Assembly: GCA_903952205.1 (NCBI GenBank)
Contig: CAJBEZ010000029.1
Span: forward strand, 1-64,000
Reading direction: 5' to 3'
Length of the DNA stretch: 64,000 nucleotides
DNA from: an uncultured Desulfomonile sp.
GTDB lineage: Bacteria; Desulfobacterota; Desulfomonilia; Desulfomonilales; Desulfomonilaceae
How positions within the stretch are numbered: position 1 is the stretch's first letter; each line of letters opens with the position of its first letter. Positions 19,027 to 29,931 of this stretch are shown in pieces. The notes below the pieces were generated by a model that saw only the letters and a program-made list of their open reading frames with translations, was not told where the DNA came from and searched no databases. Made by a program: the position numbers and the translations under genes.

Positions 19027-20109
19027 TTGAAAATACTGGATACATATATTATCCGTGAATTTCTGAAGGTATTCGTTATATGTTTAGTTGTGTTTGTGTT
19101 TGTTTTCCTGCTAATTGAACTTACCGATAAGATTAAATATTATTTTCAGTATAACCCTCCCGGAGTCCTGATGCTCAAGTATTTTATTGTCAAAATACCA
19201 GGGTATCTTTTCTTTACACTACCGATGGCGATACTTTTGGGGGGAATGCTTTCACTGCTTATGATGGCCAAGCATTCAGAATTGATAGCAATGCAGGCGG
19301 GAGGCATAGATGCCATAAGCATAGCGAGGCCGGTCTTGATTGTCGGATTAATTGGTTCAGCGATTATGTTTTTGTCCAATGAAACCATAATCCCATGGTC
19401 TAACAGATATAGTGAGTACATTCAGAACGTTGAGATATCTGGAAAGAAAGAATTTACTTTTATCCGTTCAGATCAGATCTGGCTGAAAGCTTCAGATTCA
19501 ATAACCCATATTCACAGGTACGACCGCCCCAAACATGCTCTTGAAAAAGTCACGATAGTGCGATGGGACAGTGAATTCAACTTTCTCGAAAGGATTTTTG
19601 CCGATAAAGCTATATGGTGGGAAGATAATTGGACATTTTATGGAGTGAATCGCACTGTTAAGAAAACTGACGGCAAATTTTCTGTTGACACGCTTCCGTC
19701 GATGAAAGGACCGTTGAAGAAGTCGCCGGATGATCTTGAACAGGGAGAAACTCCAACAAAGGAAATGAACTTGACTCAGTTGGGAAATCTCATTAACCAA
19801 CTGGTTTCAGAAGGCCGGAACCCCACTCGCTACATTGTGGACTGGCATGACAAGATCGCTTTTCCTCTGGTTTGCCTAATCATGGGGGCGTTAAGCGTTC
19901 CATTCGCTGTAAAAGTGGGCCCAAGGGGGGGTGGAGTCGCTATCGGTCTGGCGGGTTCCTTAATCATAGCATTTGGTTACTGGATTCTTCATACAATGTT
20001 CATTGCTTTGGGACACGGAGGCTATATTCCTCCCTTGGTGGCGGCATGGGCTGCCAACACTCTTTTTGGTCTAGCTGCGGCCATATTGTTGCTAAACTCC
20101 TGCACGTGA
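19027..20109 (+). CDS. lptG: LPS export permease LptG/LptF (YjgQ/YjgP)
   Basis: About 360 residues with the LptF/G layout: N-terminal helices (LDTYIIREFLKVF then a long hydrophobic stretch), a periplasmic beta-jellyroll domain (about 130-275) and three C-terminal helices. It takes LPS from the inner membrane and passes it to the periplasmic bridge, with LptB as ATPase. The frame overlaps the epimerase gene if started at 18970, but family alignment favours the TTG at 19027. LptF and LptB are not in the window. Separating LptG from LptF by sequence alone is uncertain. Confidence 0.85.
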   Translation: MKILDTYIIREFLKVFVICLVVFVFVFLLIELTDKIKYYFQYNPPGVLMLKYFIVKIPGYLFFTLPMAILLGGMLSLLMMAKHSELIAMQAGGIDAISIARPVLIVGLIGSAIMFLSNETIIPWSNRYSEYIQNVEISGKKEFTFIRSDQIWLKASDSITHIHRYDRPKHALEKVTIVRWDSEFNFLERIFADKAIWWEDNWTFYGVNRTVKKTDGKFSVDTLPSMKGPLKKSPDDLEQGETPTKEMNLTQLGNLINQLVSEGRNPTRYIVDWHDKIAFPLVCLIMGALSVPFAVKVGPRGGGVAIGLAGSLIIAFGYWILHTMFIALGHGGYIPPLVAAWAANTLFGLAAAILLLNSCT

Positions 20110-20181
20110 GTCTTGCAGAAAAAATGAGATTGCAGGCTGAGTTCTGTTTGTACTTTCTCTGAACACGGAGGCGTCATAACT

Positions 20182-21420
20182 ATGTTACCCATTGGAGAAG
20201 CCCAGAAAAAAGTTCTGGAAGAAATCCCTGTTCTGGGACAGGAAAGAATACACATTCTGGAAGCGCTGGGAAGAGTTCTGGCGCAAGATGTGGCGGCCGT
20301 ACGTAACGTTCCGGCTGCGGACAATTCTGCTATGGACGGGTATTGCGTTAGGCACGAAGATATTGCCGAGGCTAGCTCTGCAAAACCCGCTCGGGTTAAG
20401 CTTGTGGGGGAATCACCAGCAGGAAAGCCGTTCACTGGGACCCTTGAAAGAGGCCAGGCGGTAAGAATTATGACCGGCGGTATCATTCCGGAAGGAGCCG
20501 ATACAGTAATAATGCTTGAGGACACTGAACGACAGGGAAACTTGGTTGTCTGTTTGAACGATCCAGGAGCCAATGCGCACATAAGAATCAAAGGTGAAGA
20601 TGTTATGGCCGGTGAGGTAGTCCTCAAACAGGGCGATGTAATAAGACCCCCGGAAGTGGGGATGTTGGCCACCTTGGGGCATGCGTATGTTTACGTACGT
20701 CAAAGACCTGTTGTGGCCATCTTGTCGACAGGCGACGAGCTTGTAGATCTTGATGAGCCGTTTTCCATGGGAAAAGTCGTTTGTTCAAATACTTACAGTC
20801 TTGCGGCTCAAGTCCTGGATTGTGGAGCAACACCGCTCTCTCTCGGCATAGCCTCAGATAATATTGAGGATCTCAGGTCAAAATTGAAAGATGGCCTAAG
20901 GGCGGATGTGATCCTAACATCCGGCGGAGTCTCTGTAGGTAAATACGATCTCGTCAAAGACACTCTCGCTGAAGTAGGCATGAAAATAAAATTCTGGAAA
21001 GTCGCCATGAAGCCAGGAAAACCATTAGTTTTCGGCACGATCGGAGTCAAACCGGTCTTTGGTCTACCTGGTAACCCAACTTCGGCGATGATTTCTTTTG
21101 AGCAGTTTGTAAGACCGGCGCTACTTAAAATGATGGGGCGCGTCAATCTCTTCAGGCCACTTATAGAAGCGGTTCTGGCTCATGACGTCAAAGTTTCATC
21201 GGGCAGGCTTCATCTGGTGCGATGTAGTCTGTTCGAAAAAGATGGGATAAAAATGGCCATGTCAACGGGAACACAAAGCTCCGGGGCCTTGCGCTCAATG
21301 GTTCTGGCTGACGGCTTGATGATACTGCCATCGGAAGAATCACCCTTCAAAGCAGGTGACAGGGTTAAGGTACAGTCTCTACACAGGGAAACACCCTTGA
21401 GTCCTGAATCGCATTACTGA
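20182..21420 (+). CDS. moeA: Molybdopterin molybdenumtransferase MoeA
   Basis: Inserts molybdate into adenylated molybdopterin, the last common step of Mo cofactor synthesis. The 412 residues include MoeA signatures such as NSAMDGYCVR near the N terminus, IMTGGIIPEGAD, and TSGGVSVGKYD and GLPGNPTSA in the MogA-like domain. The ATG at 20182 has a GGAGG region upstream. It is 70 bases after lptG and convergent with purA. A molybdopterin oxidoreductase begins at 63.6 kb, a likely type of client. Confidence 0.95.
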   Translation: MLPIGEAQKKVLEEIPVLGQERIHILEALGRVLAQDVAAVRNVPAADNSAMDGYCVRHEDIAEASSAKPARVKLVGESPAGKPFTGTLERGQAVRIMTGGIIPEGADTVIMLEDTERQGNLVVCLNDPGANAHIRIKGEDVMAGEVVLKQGDVIRPPEVGMLATLGHAYVYVRQRPVVAILSTGDELVDLDEPFSMGKVVCSNTYSLAAQVLDCGATPLSLGIASDNIEDLRSKLKDGLRADVILTSGGVSVGKYDLVKDTLAEVGMKIKFWKVAMKPGKPLVFGTIGVKPVFGLPGNPTSAMISFEQFVRPALLKMMGRVNLFRPLIEAVLAHDVKVSSGRLHLVRCSLFEKDGIKMAMSTGTQSSGALRSMVLADGLMILPSEESPFKAGDRVKVQSLHRETPLSPESHY

Positions 21421-21475
21421 AACCATGCGATTAGCAAGTTGTGTCAGGCTCCCATTAATAAACGGACTCTGGTCA

Positions 21476-22792
<1,317 letters not shown>

Positions 22793-22836
22793 TCATCAGC
22801 CCAAAACGATTCCTTCAAATTTCATTGAACCAAGAT

Positions 22837-24459
22837 TCAAGCGTCCGAATCTGGCAAATCATCTATGATTATTTGATGAACGCTTAGAATTCCTTCAATA
22901 TTTCTTATTGCTTCCAGAGTCGAGTCATCAGCCGGAGAATCAAGGTTTATTATGGATATTGCTGTTCCTCCTGCGCAGTCTCTCGAAAGATTCATCTGCG
23001 CTACGTTTACTTGCCGTCTAGCCAGAATTCCTGAAACTCCAGCAATCATCCCTGGAATGTCCATGTTCTTGACCATCAGCATCGGACCGGCTGGAACAGC
23101 CTCGGTTACAAATTCATTAATTCCTATAATACGTGGTTCTTCTCCAAATCTTCGAATCAACACTCCTTCAACCCTGATCAACGGCTTTTCATCAGAAAAA
23201 ACTTCGACAGTAATTGAAGGTCGGCCCTCGATCAATGCTTTTGACACAGTTTCGTGGACCTTTATTCCGCATTCTTCAGCGACAAAATTAGCGTTTACCA
23301 AGTTGACGTCGGATCCTTTGAAAACCTGGAGAAAACCCAGAAGAACTGAGGTTGTCAGAGGAGTTAGGTCCCAATCCAGAATTTCGCCACGATATACAAC
23401 TTCTATCCTAGCGACGTCTCCGACGAATAGCCCAGCTACGAACATACCTAGTCTTCTTGCCATATCAGCGTAAGGGGCTATTCTTGTCCTGATGGCCTGA
23501 TCCACTACCGGAACATTTACAGTATTACCCAAGGTCCCTTTTTCAAAAAAGTCCCTCACAGATTCAGCTATGGACTTGGCTACATTTGCATGAGCCTCTT
23601 CGGTCGCCATACTCAAGTCCGGAGTGCAAACAACCTTTGGGTGGTCAAAGAGTTCACTGTCTTTAACATGAACTTCAGAATGAACGTCAAGGGCGGCCCC
23701 CGCCACTGTGCCTGAATTCAGGCAGGAAATCAGGGCGTTTTCGTGAATCAAGCCCCTCCGTCCAGTATTTACAATGATCACACCTTTCTTCATCGAGGAA
23801 AAAGCTTTTGCGTTAAGAATATGTCTCGTGTCTGGATTGAGAGGAACATGTAATGAAATTATATCTGATTTTGCGAATAATTCGTTCAAAGTGACGGCTC
23901 TGAATCCTTGCTGTCTTATTTTGTCCTGCGTAACCAGTCCGTCATAAACTAGAACGTTCATTCGAAGACCCTTGGACGCGTAACGGGCCACGATAGCTCC
24001 AACCCTGCCAAAGCCTACAATACCTAGGATTTTTCCGGCCACTTCGCGGCCTTGAAATTTCTTTTTCTCCCACTTTCCCTTTTTCATAGATTCTACAGCG
24101 GCCGGTATATGCCTGCAAACAGATGTAAGTAACGCTATGGTATTCTCACCTGATGAAACTACATGACTTGATGGCGCGTTCATGACTATCACGCCACGTC
24201 GAGTGGCCCCCTGTACATCTATGTTATCAAGATCCGCTCCCGCTTTAGCTATCACTCTCAGCCTTGGCGCAAGCTCGAATATGTCCCCACGAAGCTCTGT
24301 GGATTCACCAACAACAACACCATCATAAGATGCTATACAGCCGCTTAGGACATCTTTACCCATGCCCGGTTTAACATCCAACTCAAGAACTGGGCTCGCC
24401 ATGAGAAGACTAAGTCCATCTTCGTGGATTTCATCTGCAATCAGAATTCTGAAAGTCAT
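22837..24459 (-). CDS. serA: D-3-phosphoglycerate dehydrogenase
   Basis: First enzyme of serine synthesis. The 540 residues follow the long SerA layout: substrate and NAD domains with GFGRVG near 150, an allosteric intervening domain (about 320-450) and a C-terminal ACT domain (about 460-530) for serine feedback. The catalytic Arg, Glu and His region (GAALDVHSEV and the following helix) is present though I did not align each residue. serC lies directly upstream with a six-base gap. Confidence 0.95.
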   Translation of the reverse strand: MTFRILIADEIHEDGLSLLMASPVLELDVKPGMGKDVLSGCIASYDGVVVGESTELRGDIFELAPRLRVIAKAGADLDNIDVQGATRRGVIVMNAPSSHVVSSGENTIALLTSVCRHIPAAVESMKKGKWEKKKFQGREVAGKILGIVGFGRVGAIVARYASKGLRMNVLVYDGLVTQDKIRQQGFRAVTLNELFAKSDIISLHVPLNPDTRHILNAKAFSSMKKGVIIVNTGRRGLIHENALISCLNSGTVAGAALDVHSEVHVKDSELFDHPKVVCTPDLSMATEEAHANVAKSIAESVRDFFEKGTLGNTVNVPVVDQAIRTRIAPYADMARRLGMFVAGLFVGDVARIEVVYRGEILDWDLTPLTTSVLLGFLQVFKGSDVNLVNANFVAEECGIKVHETVSKALIEGRPSITVEVFSDEKPLIRVEGVLIRRFGEEPRIIGINEFVTEAVPAGPMLMVKNMDIPGMIAGVSGILARRQVNVAQMNLSRDCAGGTAISIINLDSPADDSTLEAIRNIEGILSVHQIIIDDLPDSDA

Positions 24460-24465
24460 TAAGGA

Positions 24466-25551
24466 CTATCCGTTAACTCTTGCAAATTCTTTCATAAAAT
24501 CTATCAAGGCCTTGACTGATTCAGGTTCAATCGCGTTGTACAGTGAAGCTCTGCAACCACCCACAGACCTATGTCCTTTCAAACCGCCTAGTGAATTTCT
24601 TGTCGCCTCAGATGTGAACTTCTTTTCCAACTCCTCTGATCCGAGGCGAAATGTTATATTCATTAATGATCTACTGTCTTTATCGGCTGTTCCGATGTAA
24701 AAGTCACTTTTATCTAGGTAATCATAAAGCATTTCGGCTTTCTTGCGGTTTCTGATTCCCATGGCTTCCAGTCCGCCGATAGTCTCTTCTATCCACTTTA
24801 GCACCAAACTGACCATATATATGGAAATGCATGGCGGAGTGTTGTACAGGGAGTTCTTTTCCGCGTGAGTTGTATAACGAAGCATTGTTGGTATATTTTT
24901 GGGACAGCGTGCGAGCATATCCTCCCGAATGATTACAAGGGTTACTCCCGCTGGTCCCAAGTTTTTCTGGGCTCCAGCGTAAATAAGACCGAATGGAGAT
25001 GGATCGAATGGACGACTGAAAATGTCTGAAGACATGTCTGATACCAGTGGAGAAGTCCTGGCTTGAGGAACTGAGTTCCACTGGGTGCCTTTTATGGTAT
25101 TGTTTGATGTGTAGTGAACATATGCGGCGCCTTCAGAAATCGTATATTCTTTTGGTATGTAACAAAAGTTCCGATCCTCACTGCAGGCTATTACCTTATA
25201 TGGTTTTTCGAGAATTTGAATCTCCTTGATGGCCTTGGTAGACCAGGTTCCTGTATTGATATAGTCAGCGGAAGAGCCAGGGAGAATTAGATTCATGGGA
25301 ATCATGCTGAATTGGAGACTGGCGCCCCCTTGCAGGAACAAAACCTTGAAATCGGAATTCAGGTTTAGCAATCTTCTAATACGGTCAATAGATTGGTTTA
25401 TTACATTTTCAAAAAAAGGTGAACGATGGCTGATTTCTGCAACGGACATCCCTGAGCCAGCAAAATCCTCCATAGCTTCCCTGGTTTGTTCGAGAACGGT
25501 CAACGGAAGCGCTGCGGGGCCAGGATTGAAGTTGTGAATGCGAACGGCCAT
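24466..25551 (-). CDS. serC: Phosphoserine aminotransferase
   Basis: Second enzyme of serine synthesis, converting 3-phosphohydroxypyruvate and glutamate to phosphoserine. The PLP lysine is K196 in AGAQKNLGP, and the N terminus NFNPGPAALP is typical. Length 361 is standard. It starts at the ATG at 25551 (AGGAGG upstream) and leads a serC-serA unit; purA may share the transcript. Confidence 0.97.
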   Translation of the reverse strand: MAVRIHNFNPGPAALPLTVLEQTREAMEDFAGSGMSVAEISHRSPFFENVINQSIDRIRRLLNLNSDFKVLFLQGGASLQFSMIPMNLILPGSSADYINTGTWSTKAIKEIQILEKPYKVIACSEDRNFCYIPKEYTISEGAAYVHYTSNNTIKGTQWNSVPQARTSPLVSDMSSDIFSRPFDPSPFGLIYAGAQKNLGPAGVTLVIIREDMLARCPKNIPTMLRYTTHAEKNSLYNTPPCISIYMVSLVLKWIEETIGGLEAMGIRNRKKAEMLYDYLDKSDFYIGTADKDSRSLMNITFRLGSEELEKKFTSEATRNSLGGLKGHRSVGGCRASLYNAIEPESVKALIDFMKEFARVNG

Positions 25552-25750
25552 GACTTAAGCCTCCTGCGGTATGGAAAGGTCGGAACACAATACACAAGTT
25601 AATTAATATACTTTAAATGTTGTCGGTTTTTCAACAAAAATCAGCGTTTTTTCAAGAATTCCAATTCAATGAATCGAATTGAATATCGTTTGTTTTTATG
25701 TAATTCTTAAGTCGATTTCGACTTTCCTGTGTTGGTGGAGGACTCTTGGC

Positions 25751-26098
25751 ATGCCAAACATTGATGAATTAGTGAGAAAATATGGAGGCGAATTGAGCAG
25801 CGTGCTTCCTCTCCTGCTGCTGTTTGCTTTTTGGTGGATTTTCAGCATGCTCGGATCAAGATTTAAAAAAACGGGAGAAAAGTCGGAAGAACCTGATTCT
25901 CCAGGTTTACAAGATCGAATCCTGCAAATGATGTCGGGGGCTCAAGACGAAAATGGAGACACCAGACCCCAGAAACCGGGCAGCGAATCTTACGGTGCGA
26001 CAAGCGCCGAAGAACCGGGCGCTTACTACCAAGGGCCTATAGATCCGGCAGGTGAAATCAAACCCAAACCAATTAATCCAAGATGGTGGGGAGCATGA
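25751..26098 (+). CDS. Small membrane-anchored hypothetical protein
   Basis: About 115 residues from the ATG at 25751, with GGAGG nine bases upstream. One hydrophobic segment (about 16-36, LPLLLLFAFWWIFSML) is followed by a charged, proline-rich, probably disordered tail ending PRWWGA. No family recognised. The stop overlaps the next ATG (ATGA), so the two are translationally coupled. An inverted repeat, ATTCAAT-7-ATTGAAT (25664-25684), lies upstream in the divergent gap to serC and could be an operator. Confidence 0.75.
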   Translation: MPNIDELVRKYGGELSSVLPLLLLFAFWWIFSMLGSRFKKTGEKSEEPDSPGLQDRILQMMSGAQDENGDTRPQKPGSESYGATSAEEPGAYYQGPIDPAGEIKPKPINPRWWGA

Positions 26099-26673
26099 AA
26101 CCGCGGATTACGCATTTAAATTTCTTTGACTTTTGGGGATTTGGCAAGACGACCAGTGTTGTCGTTCTTGCCCTGCTTCTTTCAAATCTATTTTTGATAG
26201 ACCTCGCTGAGACAGCGGAGCTTATGGCTCCCAAAATTTCAGGAGGAGAAACTTTGAAAAAGAAAGAACCGGCCGCCGAGGATATTCAGGCCGGTCAACT
26301 TTCGTGGGAGATGCCCGGGAGACTTTCTATCTATGATCTTCAGTTTGGACCAGCTATTGCTCAAAGCCAGGGCTGGAAATTTCTTGGCAACAGCAGGACC
26401 TTTAATGCAGGGCTTTTTGGGGACAGGTTAATATTGATGGTGCGATTTTATTACAAGGCTTCGACCTCGGACACACCTTTGAAATTTGTCATCAAGTTAC
26501 CAGATTCAAGACAATACGAGGAAACCGTCAGACTCTCAAACAATCAAGGGCAGTTTGCGTACCACTTCACAATTCACAGGCCTGAAGATTTCCTGGGGAG
26601 TGGAATGATCTATGTTTATTATGGCTTCAGCATAGTGGATGTCCTTGATTTCGCCATCATGCCCGGCGCCTGA
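26095..26673 (+). CDS. Hypothetical exported protein
   Basis: About 192 residues, starting at ATG 26095 with GGTGGGGAG upstream; a GTG 12 bases earlier is less likely. A hydrophobic segment (about 21-37) looks like an uncleaved signal or anchor, followed by a soluble domain rich in beta strands. No family recognised. It overlaps the preceding small protein by four bases and is 15 bases before tlyA. The pair may form one envelope unit. Confidence 0.75.
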   Translation: MKPRITHLNFFDFWGFGKTTSVVVLALLLSNLFLIDLAETAELMAPKISGGETLKKKEPAAEDIQAGQLSWEMPGRLSIYDLQFGPAIAQSQGWKFLGNSRTFNAGLFGDRLILMVRFYYKASTSDTPLKFVIKLPDSRQYEETVRLSNNQGQFAYHFTIHRPEDFLGSGMIYVYYGFSIVDVLDFAIMPGA

Positions 26674-26688
26674 CACAATTCGGGCTCC

Positions 26689-27429
26689 ATGACCAAAATA
26701 CTCAAAACTAGATTGGACATCCTGATGGTCGAGAGGCGACTGACGTCTTCGAGAGAGAAAGCCAGAGCCCTCATAATGGAAGGTAAAGTAATTGTTGATG
26801 GGGTAATTATTGATAAACCCGGTAGAGATATATTGAATACGGCGGAACTGGGTCTAAAAGAATCCCTCAAGTATGTGAGCAGAGGGGGCCTCAAACTGTC
26901 CGCCGCCATTGATAAGTTCGACATCGACCCTACGGGGCTGACCGTTCTGGATGCGGGGGCGTCAACGGGTGGATTCACAGACTGCCTTCTGCAAAGCGGC
27001 GCAAAAAGAATCGTGGCTGTTGACGTTGGCTATGGGCAGTTCGATTGGAAACTTCGCAACGACCCAAGAGTTAGACTGCTTGAGAGGACTAATTTTAGAT
27101 ACTTGGATATATCAGCATTGAATGAATCTGTAGACGCGGCGGTCGCAGACCTGTCTTTCATTTCCTTGAGACTGGTGTTATTCAAATTCGCGGAAATCCT
27201 CTCAAAGGGCAACTGGTTTGTTCCACTTGTCAAGCCACAGTTTGAAGTCGGGAGAAGAGATGTCGGAAAGCACGGTGTGGTAAGGAATCCTGACGCTGTC
27301 ACAGCGGCTTTGCATACTGTAAAGAGAGCGGCTACCGACACTGGTTTTATGGTAGTCAATGAATTCGAATCACCGATTCTTGGCCCCAAAGGCAATCATG
27401 AATTTTTGATTCACCTCGTAAGAGTATAG
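26689..27429 (+). CDS. tlyA: TlyA-family rRNA 2'-O-methyltransferase
   Basis: 246 residues with an N-terminal S4 RNA-binding domain (RLDILMVERRLTSSREKA) and an FtsJ-like methyltransferase domain (LDAGASTGGFTDCLL is the SAM motif). In other bacteria TlyA methylates 16S or 23S rRNA ribose and was earlier called haemolysin. A second motif, VKPQFEVG, is typical. It lies between the exported hypothetical and tyrS. Confidence 0.93.
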   Translation: MTKILKTRLDILMVERRLTSSREKARALIMEGKVIVDGVIIDKPGRDILNTAELGLKESLKYVSRGGLKLSAAIDKFDIDPTGLTVLDAGASTGGFTDCLLQSGAKRIVAVDVGYGQFDWKLRNDPRVRLLERTNFRYLDISALNESVDAAVADLSFISLRLVLFKFAEILSKGNWFVPLVKPQFEVGRRDVGKHGVVRNPDAVTAALHTVKRAATDTGFMVVNEFESPILGPKGNHEFLIHLVRV

Positions 27430-27565
27430 AACATTTTTTGAGGCTCGTTTCAAAAATTGCGTTGATTTTAAGTGCTTTTAAATTGAAAACACTTGCCCAG
27501 TCGGTTAGAATTTCAAATTCTTAGTAAAAACCATCCCGAAAATCGTTAAACTGAAAGGTTTGATT

Positions 27566-28807
27566 ATGGCTTTCCCTGATGTTGAAACTCAGATCCGACA
27601 CATTATGCGTGGGGTCGAAGAGATAATTCACGAAGAAGAATTGCGGCGAATGATTTTGAAAAGCGCCCAAGCCGACACCCCTATTCGCGTCAAACTGGGC
27701 GTAGATCCGACCGCCTCCGACATTCACTTGGGGCACATGGTTACCATCAGGAAATTGAAACATTTTCAGGATATGGGGCACACAGCAATTTTTCTGATAG
27801 GCGATTTTACCGCTCGTATCGGGGACCCTACCGAAAGGTCCGAAGCCAGGGTACGATTGACTAAAGAACAGGTGTGGGAACACGCAAAGGATTACAAAGA
27901 CCAGGTATTCAAGATCCTTGACGAACAAAGGACCGAAGTTCGGAACAATGGCGAATGGTTTGACAGCATGACGTTTGCTGACTGTCTTGACTTGGCCTAT
28001 CGGTCCACCGTCGCTCGTATGCTGGAAAGAAATGATTTTGAAAGAAGATTCAAAGACGGTTCTCCAATAAGCATCACGGAATTTTTGTATCCTCTCATGC
28101 AGGGATATGACTCAGTGGCTCTAAATTGCCATGTGGAATTAGGTGGAACAGATCAAAAATTTAATTTGTTGGCGGGTCGCGACCTGCAGCTCCAGTTTGG
28201 CCAGGATCCTCAGGTGGTCATAATGACCCCTTTGATCGAAGGTTTGGACGGCTCCAAAAAGATGAGTAAAACGGAACGTAATTATATTGCCGTCGATGAT
28301 ACGCCTGAAGACATGTTCGGAAAAACCATGTCGATCCAGGATGATCTGATCGTAAAATACTTTACTCTGCTCACGGATGTTGACCTCGATGAAGTCAATA
28401 GATTTGGACGGGCCCTGGAAGAAGTGGAGACACATCAGGAATTGTCGGATCCCCTCCATCCGATGCAGATCAAGAAGGCGCTGGCTAGAAGCATAGTCTC
28501 AGAATATCATGATTGGGAAGCGGCCAAGCGAGGAGAAGAACATTTCGAAAAGGTCGTCCAGCGCAGGGAGCTTCCCAGCGAGATTCCTCTGCTTGATCTG
28601 ATAGAGCGGAAACATCAGGCATATGAACTCGTAGCCACTCTAGGCGCCATATCTAAAGCCGAAGCTAGGAGACTTATAACCCAAGGGGGCGTCAAAATAG
28701 AGGGCTTGAAAATCGAAGATCCTGTCAAAGAAATAGATCTCGAAGATCAAGAGTTGACTATCCAGATAGGAAAAAGAAAATTCTTCCGAGTTAAAGCCGG
28801 TGGATGA
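27566..28807 (+). CDS. tyrS: Tyrosyl-tRNA synthetase
   Basis: Charges tRNA-Tyr. The ATP motif appears as DIHLGHM (HIGH-like) and GSKKMSKT (KMSKS-like), and a C-terminal S4 domain follows (EARRLITQGGVKI). This fits the bacterial TyrS2-type (YadH subgroup). Start ATG 27566 has AAAGG upstream; a TTG six bases earlier is possible. It is followed closely by the nicotinamidase-like gene. Confidence 0.96.
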   Translation: MAFPDVETQIRHIMRGVEEIIHEEELRRMILKSAQADTPIRVKLGVDPTASDIHLGHMVTIRKLKHFQDMGHTAIFLIGDFTARIGDPTERSEARVRLTKEQVWEHAKDYKDQVFKILDEQRTEVRNNGEWFDSMTFADCLDLAYRSTVARMLERNDFERRFKDGSPISITEFLYPLMQGYDSVALNCHVELGGTDQKFNLLAGRDLQLQFGQDPQVVIMTPLIEGLDGSKKMSKTERNYIAVDDTPEDMFGKTMSIQDDLIVKYFTLLTDVDLDEVNRFGRALEEVETHQELSDPLHPMQIKKALARSIVSEYHDWEAAKRGEEHFEKVVQRRELPSEIPLLDLIERKHQAYELVATLGAISKAEARRLITQGGVKIEGLKIEDPVKEIDLEDQELTIQIGKRKFFRVKAGG

Positions 28808-29034
28808 AAAGGTCCGAATTAATTTGGCCGGTACAGACCGACTCGATTTGTTCCTATATCAGCCTTCAGGGCGACATACGAACTCGCCAACCGACGAATT
28901 TTGGCATGATGTTTCTGGAGTTGCGAAGTGTTACAGTGTGCGGACGTCAAAAACAACGTCGAGCCCATTTCAATGCGGCCGCAAACTTTGAGAGTGAAAT
29001 TCGTTCCGAGATGGAACAGAACAAGAGAGGAACT

Positions 29035-29757
29035 ATGCATAGTCTAATCGCCACAATATGTACCATAACCATTTTCTTTGGTTTGTCTCTGGCCGCTAGC
29101 CCAGCTAGAGCAAAAGAAAGCGTAGCCGTAGTCGTCGTGGATGTTCAGGGGGATTTTACGACTGCTCGGAACGGTTCTCTGGCCGTTCCCAATACTGATC
29201 AGTCCTATCTGGAAAATGTATCCAAAGTTACTGAGCGGTTAAAAAAGAGCGGGCTGCCGGTGTATGCTACCCAAGATTGGCATCCTGCCAATCATATGTC
29301 TTTCGCATCTAATCATAACGGCAAGAAATCATTTGATACCATCAATCTGTCCGATGGGAGAATTCAGGTCCTATGGCCCACACATTGCCTGCAGGAGACC
29401 GATGGCGCTAAAATCCTTTTGAATCAGGCTCTCATCACCAAGGTGGTTAGGAAGGGCATGGATCCGAAGTTTGATTCATACTCGGGGTTTATGGACGACG
29501 GAGGCGCTAAAACCGAATTGGATAAAGCGCTAAAGGCTGCCGACATCAAGACCCTAATTGTCTACGGCGTTGCGACGGATTATTGCGTAAAAGCCACGGT
29601 GCTTGATGGACTCAAGGAAGGGTATAATGTTTATGTTGTAAGTGATTTATGCCGTGGCGTAGATGCAGAAGCCTCAAAGGCGGCTTTAGAGGAAATGAAA
29701 CAAAAAGGGGCTACGATCTGGAACTCCCTGGACATGGAAAAAATCAAGGAGTTATAA
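29035..29757 (+). CDS. Exported nicotinamidase/isochorismatase-family hydrolase
   Basis: About 240 residues. The triad is D36 (VVVDVQGDF), K140 (VVRKGMD) and C184 (ATDYCVKA), with a metal site DWHP. These motifs are those of nicotinamidase PncA. The open frame runs back to 28804 inside tyrS, but AGAGAGG lies just before the ATG at 29035 and this start gives a signal peptide ending near SPARA-KES (22-29). PncA is normally cytoplasmic, so an exported form is unusual. The substrate may be nicotinamide or another amide in the periplasm. It is 230 bases after tyrS and ends a plus-strand run. Confidence 0.85.
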   Translation: MHSLIATICTITIFFGLSLAASPARAKESVAVVVVDVQGDFTTARNGSLAVPNTDQSYLENVSKVTERLKKSGLPVYATQDWHPANHMSFASNHNGKKSFDTINLSDGRIQVLWPTHCLQETDGAKILLNQALITKVVRKGMDPKFDSYSGFMDDGGAKTELDKALKAADIKTLIVYGVATDYCVKATVLDGLKEGYNVYVVSDLCRGVDAEASKAALEEMKQKGATIWNSLDMEKIKEL

Positions 29758-29931
29758 TTTACAGTGTTTGATTTAAGTTAGATCCAAAATGTTTCGGTTT
29801 TTTGTTGTAATTCTCTTTTGCAGTAAATAAGCCCCTTGCTTATCTAGAACGAAATCACGCGGTATGGACGTGAAAGATGTCATTTTTCGTGAGCCTTTTG
29901 CATCAGGCCCCTGATTAGTGATTTTCGCACA

